From Epinephelus fuscoguttatus (lineage: Eukaryota > Chordata > Actinopteri > Perciformes > Serranidae): 64,000 nt of DNA. Positions 50,392-64,000 of the stretch are shown here, piece by piece (the stretch's first letter is position 1; the number at the start of each line of letters is the position of its first letter). The position numbers and the translations under genes are program-made. The stretch is taken from NCBI RefSeq assembly GCF_011397635.1, contig NC_064769.1:19919207-19983206 (forward strand). Direction: 5' to 3'. The notes below the pieces were generated by a model, which worked only from the letters and a program-made list of their open reading frames with translations, had not been told where the DNA came from and made no database searches.

Positions 50392-51084
50392 TGTAGGAGG
50401 AGTGAGGATTTCCAAACTGGAGGTGCAGAAAGCTGCAACAGAATGAATACATAATGATAGTTTGTCACTTGCACAAGGACAGGTTTATCAAAACACATAA
50501 ATGAGGAAAATGTAAACACATCTCTCATGTGTCTAACAAAGGTGTAAAAAATATTGGGATTTTACAGAGAGTAAGACAAATTTCATCAAGAAAAACCTTC
50601 TGAATGTGTATTATTTTATCATTTATCCTTTCACAGCTTTCACAATAAATACAGTGTGGGCAAGGCCGCATGCTGTCCAAGTTGATCGCAGGTGGGCCAG
50701 ACAAGTAAAACCATTGCATACTATCCTCTAAAGAACAAACACCTCCAAATTTTTCACGCTTTTTTTGTTTGAAGAAGTACCTTTTAAAAACATTAATCCA
50801 TTTACAAAATAGACGGCAAACAGCCTGTGATGTCTTCAGAAGAATAAATAATAATTTCCACAGTCTACTACTCACTGTCATTACATGTGCATTTGTCTAT
50901 ACAGCTCCTCCCCTGTGTAGTAATGCCTGACATCACCACACCAAACTAAAGTGAAAGAAAAGAACTATATTCTGGTCGGGGTGGAGAAGCCTCTGAAGCA
51001 GCATTTTACATGAAGAAAGCTACTCAGTGTTTCAAAACTAATTCTTAGCCTTCACAATTGCATCACTATTAGGTGTGCAAGGTC

Positions 51085-51162
51085 ATCCAGTGGGCCAGAT
51101 TGGACCCTTTGGCTGGCCGGTTCTGGCCCCCGGGCCGTATGTTTGACACCCCTGCTGTAATC
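51085..51162 (-). mobile_element. hAT-type transposon terminal fragment
   Basis: GCTGGCCGGTTCTGGCCCCC, then GGGCCGTATGTTTGACACCC, is the complement of the common terminus CAGGGGTGTCAAACATACGG of a widespread vertebrate hAT-related element. Only this end is recognisable here. Confidence 0.5.
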
Positions 51163-51550
51163 TGTATTTTTAATCACAAAAAAGGCAGAAAAAAGAAAAG
51201 AAAAAGTTGGGATGGTCACTAACTGTAGCTGGATTGCTCATACTGCACTATTAGAGTTATTAAACATATTTGACATTAATAAACCTTAGATAGGTGATTT
51301 TGCATTTCAGTTTCTTAACACCTCACTTCTCGCTTCCTTTCAAAGCGTCTTTGTAATCAGGTCTCCACTGTTATCACATTTTGTAGCCAGTTTAACAGAA
51401 CTAACCAGTTTTCAATGAGGTACAGAGGTCTAATTATATAGAACAGCTTTCTGTGTTTTTTTTTATCTCTTACATGTCTTTTCTTTCTTTTAGATATTTT
51501 AAAATACTTAAGTCTGTTTGTTTATTGGTAGCATATACAGCTGTCTTTAA

Positions 51551-51900
51551 CCCTCTGGAGTTGACGGATGCGCGGGTGTGTCCAAATCACACGATCGATT
51601 TAAGATGGTGTAGCAGCAAGACGCAGCTTTACTGAGTCTCTGTTCCAACTTGTATCGAAAGTGCGAACTTCAAACTATATACCAGTGTTAAATTGTGTTG
51701 ATAGGCAAAGTAAAACCAGACTTATGATAAATAATTTCCGCCATGCTTTTTCCTGAATATTGTCGTCACGTTTGGTGGGCTTTTGGTGCAGGAAGAAACG
51801 GTAAAAACAAGCTATTTTGAGGAAAGTGCTTGCAAGCAAAAAAGTTGGTGATGCTTTTTGTCTGATTTTAGGTCCAATGTGTTAATACAGTGTGTCAAAA
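51551..51900 (+). mobile_element. piggyBac-like left end, partner end not found
   Basis: TTAA (51547-51550) followed by CCCTCTGGAGTTGACGGATG has the form of a piggyBac terminus (TTAA then CCC-Y-T). The matching right end was not found downstream, so the element is truncated or this is coincidence. The end position is arbitrary. Confidence 0.3.
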
Positions 51901-53203
51901 TGAAAAATAACTGTAGTCACACAGGTGAGGTTGTGCTGAAAAATCATTCATTGTTTTTTACTTTTCCTTTTTAAAGTCCTCTGCTTTTTTATGTTATTGT
52001 GTATTTTTATGCACAAATTTAGAAGGTCAGTTTTAAGCATGACCCTCCCTGACCTCTAATTAATATTGCATGCCCTTCATCATCTCAGAGAGGCTTTCCG
52101 TCACACACATTTGCCCAGGGGCTCTCCTGCGTTCTGCATCTGTGCTGGCGTCCCAGGAGCTAATCTCATTTCGCTCGTGTTTGTTTGGACACACCTGTAA
52201 TTACTCTACCGAGAGCGAGGCTAGTGGGGTTTCACTCCTACCTGTTTTCCTGCAGGTGAGGATCGACTTACCCGCTGTTGTAGTTATCGTATATCTGTCA
52301 AAATCAATTTAGCTAAACACTTTTTGAAAAGGATTGTTTAGGTTACAAGCCATGGAGCTACAGGGGGATGGATGTCCCCAATCCTGATGTCTAACATTGA
52401 CAAGACTGGACGTCTGTCATGGAATTTGACATGTGAGATATTTATGAATCAATAGTTGCCTGAACTCTGTATGTAGGTCAGCAGCCACACCTGAGTGGTT
52501 TGTGAGGTAAATACAGCATAGTGTTCTTCAGACACCTCACAGCATGTGTGTGGATCACAGACTGTAAATAAACACAAGGTGGATCCTGTTTCAACATCAC
52601 AAATGGTGCAAGAATTGTGGAAATCCTCTTCTGAACATACAAAATGAGATAAATAGCTCCAGATATTATAACCTGCAGCTGCACCAACACAGTGCATTTA
52701 AATCCACCTTAGTGTAAATGTATACATTGTCTAATTCAGGGCCTGGAGGTCTTAAACATCAACATGTCAAACTTATATCCCGACTTTAATTTCAAATGCA
52801 TTATTTAGTATATCCGTGTCTGCAGCTTTTTTTAACTGATGTCAGCAAGTTCATTGGAAATTGAGCAACAGTAGGAAAGGGTATTCCTCTGTAAGTTACA
52901 ATTAAAGATTGAAAAACTTAACACAAGAATTATGTAACCAAAGTTAGTGATGCAGCTGACATTTACTCCCCAGAGTCAAATTACAACTTCACAGTTTAAT
53001 GTTGAGGTCAGCTGCGATAGTAAAATGAACAGAGTGTTTCAGGAAGCAGAGCTCAGCTTCTTAACAGTTAACTTGGCATGAAGTTAGAGGGCACACCCTG
53101 CAGACAGCCGCTCAACTGTCTGAGCTCTGCTCTGCCGAAACAAAGCCCCCCCCAAAAAAACACATTCAAAACACGCCTGACAGAAGTGTGAGCCACACCT
53201 TAC

Positions 53204-53290
53204 CTGTCCTGGAAACAAACTACTCTGAGCTGAGCCCGACAGGAGAGTAAAAGCGTCGAAAAACAACTAGAGCTTATAACTCACAGCTGC
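53204..53290 (-). other. Probable ANXA4 5' non-coding exon
   Basis: On the minus strand a consensus donor CAG|GTAAGG occurs at 53203/53204 after GTAGTTTGTTTCCAGGACAG. Annexin genes usually start with a non-coding exon, and this one lies about 2.8 kb before the ATG exon. The region to its right (53330-53400) is relatively rich in CpG (CGTCGTCGCG, GGGCGCGCAC), as expected for a promoter. The 5' limit is approximate. Confidence 0.5.
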
Positions 53291-53544
53291 TTCCACGTCC
53301 CACCCACTGCTGATGCTAATTCTCAACAGGACCCTCCCGTCGTCGCGTGCACCTTAGGGCGCGCACACGAGGCAGTGCTGCGTTCACGGGATGTAGGCAG
53401 AGCGGGAAAACCTTCCTTCACGCATTTACTGTTACTCAGTAGACCCTGTGGTCACAGAAGTGGAATGTAGGCCTAAATGTAGGCCTTTCTACTTCTACTC
53501 CACTACATTTCAAGGGAAATAATATAGGCTACTTTTTATTTTAA

Positions 53545-54830
53545 AGGAGCAATAAGCGAAATTCATCATTTCTAGATTGATGGAATTAAAAAATTGCTAT
53601 AAAGAACTAGAGGTGTAATTTCATCTGGAGTATAGCATGACCTCACACACCTTCTCTCTGTGTTGATCTCCAGCCCCTTGTTTACAAGCCGGTCCGGCTG
53701 CGCATTCATGTGAACCCCCCCCCCCAAGCCCTTGGCCCTCCCTCCCTATAAAAGGCTACAGCCAGTGAGCAATGGCAGCGCAGAGTCAAATGTCTGTTTT
53801 AATTAGTGTTACAGTAATGTTAAGAACGTCGCTATGTCGATTCACTTAAATTCAATGTTACAATCGTAGTATGGGTTAATGTCCGGAGCTTGAGTTATTA
53901 GCGGCTCTGCCCCAGCAATGGGTCAGGCGTTATGGTTGTGTTAGGTGAGTAGCCAAACAGCCTAGCTAACATTTGCAATTAGCATTGTAAAATGTAGCCT
54001 GGCGGGCTGTGTTTAGCAATTTCCCTGCCTACTTCAATGATGATGGTACCTGTAATAAATGCAATATATTTGCTGATGGAGGCGAGGCTCAGTGACTAGA
54101 AGAACTGGCAGAAGCGCTCCATAGCTGTAAGTTACTCCAGTAGCCATAGTAGCTCTAGTGCTAACTCCAGGAGCTAACGCTAACATCCCTACGCTGCGTG
54201 AGACGGAGCCATGAGCCGTGGCGGGCTCACGGAGAAGAGTAGGAACGTTAGCGTGGCGGTCGACTAGTGCTAACGCTAACGTCCCTACTCTTCTCCGTGA
54301 GCCTGGCGGGCTCGCGGGCTCACGGCTCTGGCTCACGGAGAAGAGTAGGGACGTTAGCGTGGCAGCCAACTAGTGCTAACGTTAACAGGAAAGCAGGGAA
54401 ATAGCTAAACACAGCAGAGACTGAGAGTGAGTGAAAGACATCGCTAACTGCTAAACTAAGCAAACTAAGTTGGCTGTTTAGGTTTTATTTCCTCGCCCCT
54501 GTGGCGAGTGAATCTTCCTGTAGTGAAACTGGGGCTAACTGGTGCTTCCTCCTCAGGCTCCACCCCTGGATTGTTATTCAGGTTAATGTGGGAAGAAGCA
54601 AGTATATCGGGCAGCTGAGTGAGGTGGAGCCTGCGGAAGAAACAGTGGGACTGTCTGGATGTAATAGTTTGTGGAGATGCTGCGGTGCTCGGCTGCACAG
54701 ATGAGGTGAGTGGGGTGGGGGGTGGAGAGCAGAGGTAGAGGGATGAGTGGCTCATGACACACTTTGTTTTGGTCTACAGGCAGTGCACAACTGCAAACCT
54801 AACGGTGAAACGATTTCGCTTTTTGCCCTT
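53545..54830. mobile_element. TTAA-flanked non-autonomous DNA transposon, 1.29 kb
   Basis: Left end AGGAGCAATAAGCGAAAT and right end ATTTCGCTTTTTGCCCTT match as inverted repeats at 15 of 18 positions. TTAA lies directly outside each (53541-53544 and 54831-54834). The interior has a C-run near 53717, a TATAAAAGG box-like word near 53747 and the palindromic GCTAAC-rich cluster at 54160-54385. No transposase is seen. It is the third element in the window with TTAA flanks and A-R-G-type ends. Confidence 0.7.
54226..54359. repeat. Perfect 28 bp hairpin and triplicated arm
   Basis: The 28 bp arm starting CTCACGGAGAAGAGTAGG occurs at 54226-54253 (one mismatch), inverted at 54274-54301, and again direct at 54332-54359. 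The second and third are exact reverse complements with a 30 bp loop. Frames through it are artefacts of the repeat. Confidence 0.85.
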
Positions 54831-54849
54831 TTAATTATTTGACTCAAAC

Positions 54850-55490
54850 TCAAATTAATTTATAAAGCACATTTAAAAACAACTTACGCTGACCAAAGTG
54901 CTGTATGAAAGGAATAAAATGCTAAAAAAATACATACATAGGGGAGACGTAATTGTCAGGTACACAACTCACACATTTATAGACACAACCTACACAGGCA
55001 CACATCAGGGAAAATGTATAAAAGTAGGTTTTGAGACTGGACTTAAAAGAGTCAGTGGTGGGGGCGGATCTGATTGGGAGGGGGATGCTGTTCCACGGTT
55101 TGGGGGCAGACACAGCAAAGGCACGATCACCCCTGAGCTTAAGTCCGGAGCATGGGACAGCCAGGAGCCCTAGGTCAACTGACCTGAGCGACCTGGGCAT
55201 GGAATAAGGGGTTAGAAGGTCTGCAATGTAGGATGGGGCCAGACCATTAAAGGGCTTTGTAAACCTTAAAGTCAACTCTGAACTTTACTGGCAGCCAGTG
55301 GAGAGAGGCCAAAACAGGTGCGATGTGGTCTCTCTTCCGGGTACCTGTGAGGAGCCTAGCAGTGGCGTTCTGAACCAGCTGGAGGCAATACCAGTGTACA
55401 GAGAGTTACAAGAGTCTAAATGGGAGGAGATGAGAGTGTGGGTGACTATCTGCAGGTCTTTGAGGGAGAGACAGCTTTGGTTACTTTACA
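54850..55490 (-). mobile_element. Non-LTR retrotransposon 3' fragment (end of reverse-transcriptase ORF)
   Basis: The minus-strand frame 55275-54922 holds FNGLAPSYIADLLTPY, then LKLRGDRAFAVSAPKPWNSI and PLPIRSAPTTDSFKSSLKTY. This is the typical C-terminal motif (L-R-x-x-G-D-R-A-F ... A-P-x-x-W-N-x-(L/I)-P-x-x-(L/I)-R ... F-K-x-x-L-K-T) of fish L2/Rex/CR1-type LINE ORF2 proteins. The catalytic reverse-transcriptase core is absent, so it is a dead 5'-truncated copy. Confidence 0.65.
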
Positions 55491-55565
55491 AATTACATAC
55501 ATACACATTACATCACAAATACAAACATACAAAGAGCTCAAATATATTAGGTTCTTATAAATTAA

Positions 55566-55900
55566 GTGGTGCAGTGGTTAGCACTGTCGCCTCACAGCAA
55601 GAGGGTTCGTGGTTCAATCCCAAGAGGGAACCCGTCTGTGTGGGGTTTGCATGTTCTCCCCGTGTCAGCGTGGGTTTTCTCTGGGTACTCTGGCTTCCTC
55701 CCACAGTCCGAAGGTTTGCAGGTTAACTGGTGACTCTAAATTGCCCGTAGTTGTGAATGTGAGTGTGAATGGTTGTCTGTCTCTATGTGTCAGCCCTGTG
55801 ATAGTCTGGTGACCTGTCGAGGGTGTACCCCACCTATCACCTAGTGTCAGCTGGGATAGGCTCCAGGATAAGCAGGTACAAAAATGGTTGGATAAATTAA
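55566..55900 (+). repeat. Family 1 SINE copy, plus strand
   Basis: Complete head (GTGGTGCAGTGGTTAGCAC and B box GGTTCAATCCC) and body through GTCAGCTGGGATAGGCTCCA to GGTTGGATAAATTAA. Confidence 0.85.
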
Positions 55901-55954
55901 GCCCCCAGCAACATATATATGTACAGCTGAAATGATAAGTCGATTAATCAGCTG

Positions 55955-56237
55955 TTCATTTTCTGTAAACCCCTGGTCCTGATACAGGGTCGTGCTGGAG
56001 CCTATCCCAGCTGTCATTGGGTGAGAGGCGGGGTACACCCTGGACAGGTCGTCTGACTACTACAGGACTGACACATAGAGACAGACAATCATTCGCACTC
56101 ACATCAACACATACGGCCCATTTAGAGTCACCAATTAACCTGCATGTCTTTGGACTGTGGGAGGAAGCTGGAGTACCCAGAGAAAACCCACGCTGACATG
56201 AGGAGAACAAGCGAACTCTGCACAGAGGGGCTTGCCC
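55955..56237 (-). repeat. Family 1 SINE copy, minus strand
   Basis: Only about 55 bp from the preceding copy and in opposite orientation, running from CATTTTCTGTAAACCCCTGG through GGACTGTGGGAGGAAGCTGG to CACAGAGGGGCTTG. The two copies can form a long imperfect hairpin. Confidence 0.8.
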
Positions 56238-56294
56238 ACCATGGACTTTGACTATGGAAGATAAATATAGGCCTACCAAAGCTATAACACTACA

Positions 56295-56485
56295 ATGATA
56301 ACTTTTCTCTTCTCGGTTAGTCGCAGAAAACAGCAGTTATTGTAGTAAAACAACAATAAGAGAGAGCGAGAAAGTGCCATTGATGCCACTGTATCGATAA
56401 AGCAAAAAATTAGTAGTGAGATCGTTTCGAATATTCAGAATCAAAATGTATCGACAAATTGATATTCTTGATAACACTGACACAA
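56295..56485 (+). repeat. Interspersed repeat, second copy of the 49.2 kb family
   Basis: See 49155-49345 for the shared blocks. It starts CTTTTCTCTTCTCGGTTAGT and ends ACACTGACAC. Confidence 0.6.
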
Positions 56486-56519
56486 ATATACAAAGAGCTG
56501 TTGTTATAAATTAAACCAC

Positions 56520-56890
56520 CCAACAGCATAAATAAGAAATGATGAGGTCAAATAATCAATTAGTTGATTAAGAGAAAATTATTTGTCAACATTTTAATAT
56601 TTTTCAGGCAAAAACATTTCATGGTTCCAGCTTCACAGATGTGAGGATTTACTACTTTTTCTTGTGATTTTTTATTATTATTATTTATTTTATTTTTTTT
56701 TTCATTTTTTTATTATTTTACTATTAACCCTAACCCAAGACAAGCATTGGGAAGGTGTCACTTTTGTTTCTGAATAATTACGATGGGTATTTCTCTCTAA
56801 AATGTAATTTCAGATTTATTACAAACCAAACAATCAAATGATTAAATGAGAAAATAATCAGCAGACTAATCCATAATGGAAACAATCATT
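56520..56890 (-). repeat. Interspersed repeat with AATCGATTA-type ends
   Basis: TCAATTAGTTGATTAAGAGA, then TTTTTCAGGCAAAAACATTT and CAGCTTCACAGATGTGAGGA are in the reverse order of a common fish repeat also present at 61990-62280 (AACTAGTCAGTTAAGT, then GTCAGAAAATGGTGAAAAAT and AAGCTGGAATCAGAGAATTT). Confidence 0.5.
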
Positions 56891-57707
56891 AGGTGCAGTC
56901 AGGGTGTTTCATTAAGGTTTGGGACTAATTACCCCAGGCCCCAAAAAGAGGAGGGATGTCAAAAAAGCCCAGAAAGTGAATGAAAAGTTTGATTGTGTTT
57001 GCAATGTTTTATTTCTTAGAAATTAGAGACATAACTTGAGTAAAACTGGCTGAATAAACCAACTAAAACACTGAGCTTTGTATAGAAAGAGTAGCGGAAG
57101 CTCTCTGAGGCCCCTCTCAGCCTTAAAGGTGCAAAATGGTTTACACCAACCCTGCACTAGGATTTGTTTCTGTAGTGGTGGCCCTAGCACATTTGGTGTC
57201 GTAGCCAAACCTTCCCACCTCAATGCAACCTCTGTGAGCTGTTCGTTGCGGCCACCAGAGGTAACAATAGCTAGCTCTCCTCCTGCTGATTTCATGTTCT
57301 TTCTCACCACACTCACATAGTGTAGTGGTTGTTGAGTGGGCACCAGAGATCTGTTGTAGTTTTGACATGATAGCATACAGCATATTTTGGGGTTCAAGTG
57401 ACATCAGATAACTCACCCATCTCCCCCAGAGAGCAGGTAAAGTGTAGTAAGCTGGGGAGGGCGGCAGGAACCCAGAAAAAAGGCCTCTCTATTATTTAGT
57501 AGGATTTGCTATGTAGTTATGTTGATGCAGCCTTATGTAACATTTCAACAATAATATTAGTAATAGTATTAGTAAAAAATAATAAAAGATAACATTTTGA
57601 TTCAACAAAAAATGGATCAGGAGAGGAAGGGAGGGGGACCCAGAGAGACTGCTTATGCATAGGACCCAGAATTTGGTGCAGCCCCCCCTGGTTGCAGTCC
57701 TACATCA
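56891..57707. other. Intergenic, no gene recognised
   Basis: Overlapping frames on both strands around 57023-57416 have no recognisable domain. No splice-supported exon. Confidence 0.35.
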
Positions 57708-57920
57708 GGGGCTGCAATAGCTCAGTACATATGGACTTGGTCTTGGAACAAAATATGGAGCATGGACTGGTAGCTGGAGAGGTGCCAGTTCACCTCCTGT
57801 GCACCACCTTGGCACTCTTGAGCAAGGCACTGAATTCCCAGCTGCTCGGGGCCTGTCCATGGGCAGCCCCCTCCCTTTGACATCCCCCCATCTAATGCAT
57901 GTATAGGTCCTGTTTGTGCA

Positions 57921-57977
<57 letters not shown>

Positions 57978-58055
57978 TTCGGGCCTGTGTGTACATGACA
58001 ACAGTGTGATAAAAACTGAATTTCCCCTTAGGGATTAATAAAGTGCATCTTTAAT
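57708..58055 (+). repeat. tRNA-like SINE, family 3, with (GT)n inside
   Basis: Starts GGGGCTGCAATAGCTCAGTA (tRNA A-box-like), continues with GGACTGGTAGCTGGAGAGGT, GAGCAAGGCACTGAATTCCC and GCATGTATAGGTCCTGTTTG, holds a (GT)n run at about 57925-57974, and ends GAATTTCCCCTTAGGGATTA then ATAAAGTG, a LINE-like 3' tail. The B-box part seems deleted. Confidence 0.7.
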
Positions 58056-58190
58056 CCAAACTGTGAAATAACTACCTCCACCTTAACAAACTACAACAGT
58101 AAAATCATGCTTTTACACTGAGCGATTTGACTTGAACGCAGCATATGACCACACACTAAAGGGGGAGGGGAGGCTGCAGCTGCGCTCCGA

Positions 58191-58211
58191 ACTACGTTAC
58201 CCAGGATTCCG
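58191..58211 (+). promoter_or_regulatory. AAK1 promoter region with ZNF143-type motif
   Basis: ACTACGTTACCCAGGATTCC resembles the ZNF143/SBS motif ACTAC-A-N-TCCCAG-N-ATGC typical of vertebrate TATA-less promoters. It sits at the left edge of a locally CpG-rich stretch (58190-58680) with GTCCGCGCGTCA. This is the expected start region for AAK1 transcription. Confidence 0.45.
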
Positions 58212-59092
58212 TCCGCGCGTCAACAGCAACAGCTAGGATGTTGCGATATCGCTGGCAGCCAAAGATTGCTGTGGTTGCAGAGATTAGGCTGCTGGGTTGA
58301 AGCCCCTGCCTAATGTTTAGCTAGATGTCAAATTCCGCGGTTGTTCGCGAGCAGTCTCAACAGACGGAGGTTTTAGCTTCCTGTCGACTCTGCGCCTGTT
58401 TGTGTTGATGAACGGCTGCATCGCGCTAATGCGTTAGCTTACTAAAACCCCAGTTTTAATGTAAATGGAAGCAATTAAATAGCTCGACGGGCAGCTATGT
58501 GCCATCTAACGGTCGCTTCACTTGACTGAGGATGGAAAGACTATTTCGGGCGACGCTATCAGACAAGTTACACGTCGGATACATCGCTCCCGTGGACATT
58601 ATCTTCAGAGGATAACCTGGATAACCTTACACGAAATGTCATAGCGCGTAAGTAGCTAGCACTTAGCTAGCTGGGTAATGGCTGGACGAGATGGAGAAGG
58701 ACCTAATGTTATCATCAGCAGCAGCCGACCATGAACAGCTGGATGGATAGCTAAAGAAATACTTTCTCCGGAGATGCTTTAGCCTCCTGGGTGGTGTAAT
58801 TCACTTACATAACAGCTAGTCGCAACCGCTCTAGCTATCACCAACTGGCCTGTGTTGGCAAGCAAATGGGAAATTTGCCACCAAAAATCTGGGTTGTCTC
58901 AACATCATAAGTGACAAAGGCATCGCTGCATGTTGTGAGGCTGCAGACAGACTTTGCTTGAAGCGTCAGATTTCGTGTACAGCCTGACCTGCGTTATCTA
59001 TCAGTGCAATAATAAGGTGCACAGGAAACAGGCACTTCATCTGTGTGCCTAGGATTTGAAGCCGCAAACACTCCTCCTGTCATTTCGACATC
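58212..59092 (+). other. AAK1 5' UTR / leader region
   Basis: GC-richer than the surroundings. A possible first-exon donor GCGC|GTAAGT lies at 58647/58648, and a possible acceptor GTGTACAG ends at 58982, followed by leader to the ATG at 59093. These two splice sites are conjecture; an unspliced leader is also possible. Confidence 0.35.

Positions 59093-64000
<4,908 letters not shown>

Larger units (their letters stand above)
50433..53203 (-). other. First intron of ANXA4 (probable)
   Basis: Between the probable non-coding exon at 53.2 kb and the ATG exon, whose acceptor TTGCAG lies just right of 50432. Holds the hAT-type end at 51.1 kb and the piggyBac-like end at 51.55 kb. No other exon recognised. 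Confidence 0.5.

Noticed and set aside
50525..50881. A 118-codon minus-strand frame just upstream of the ANXA4 ATG exon
   Set aside because: It lies in the probable first intron, shares no annexin sequence and shows no domain. Probably chance or an old repeat.

Overview
The window is vertebrate nuclear DNA, almost certainly from a ray-finned fish of the percomorph type. Its genes are split by GT-AG introns, are sparse, and have recognisable vertebrate orthologues. The space between them is filled with fish-type tRNA-derived SINEs, TTAA-flanked and other terminal-inverted-repeat (TIR) DNA transposons, a LINE tail, microsatellites and one very large tandem array. Nothing looks prokaryotic or viral.

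Layout. 1-2447: the last exon of BRF2 (+), a TFIIIB subunit for type 3 RNA polymerase III promoters, with a complete 1.19 kb inverted-repeat transposon just upstream of it. 3357-12846: about 9.5 kb of a 36-40 bp tandem repeat with a higher-order organisation of roughly 1.2 kb. 12847-17000: non-coding, with two SINEs. 17325-20084: a complete two-exon prolactin-releasing-peptide-type receptor gene (PRLHR, minus strand). 20.9-38.9 kb: transposon-rich intergenic DNA holding a Harbinger-type element with a Myb/SANT-like fragment, a TTAA-flanked MITE, a G-rich tract, a short element with a broken RecQ-like helicase fragment, an orphan exon-like transmembrane segment and a degenerate acidic coding-like region. 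39013-50391: a complete 12-coding-exon annexin A4 gene (ANXA4, minus), with a probable 5' non-coding exon at 53.2 kb. 53.5-58.1 kb: stacked repeats. 58.19 kb to the end: the 5' part of AAK1 (+), the AP2-associated kinase, from the start codon to the activation segment.

ANXA4 and AAK1 are transcribed divergently from a shared interval of about 5 kb. This matches their neighbouring, divergent arrangement on human chromosome 2p13, so that pair is conserved synteny. The four genes do not form a pathway: they serve Pol III transcription, neuropeptide signalling, calcium-dependent membrane binding and endocytic kinase signalling.

No clearly new biochemical system was found. The most unusual structure is the higher-order satellite beside BRF2, whose right flank has been captured and re-amplified inside the array. 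Also noteworthy are three TTAA-flanked elements with A-R-G-type ends, and two exon-like segments without an assigned gene. Exon boundaries were read by eye from splice signals and reading-frame continuity.
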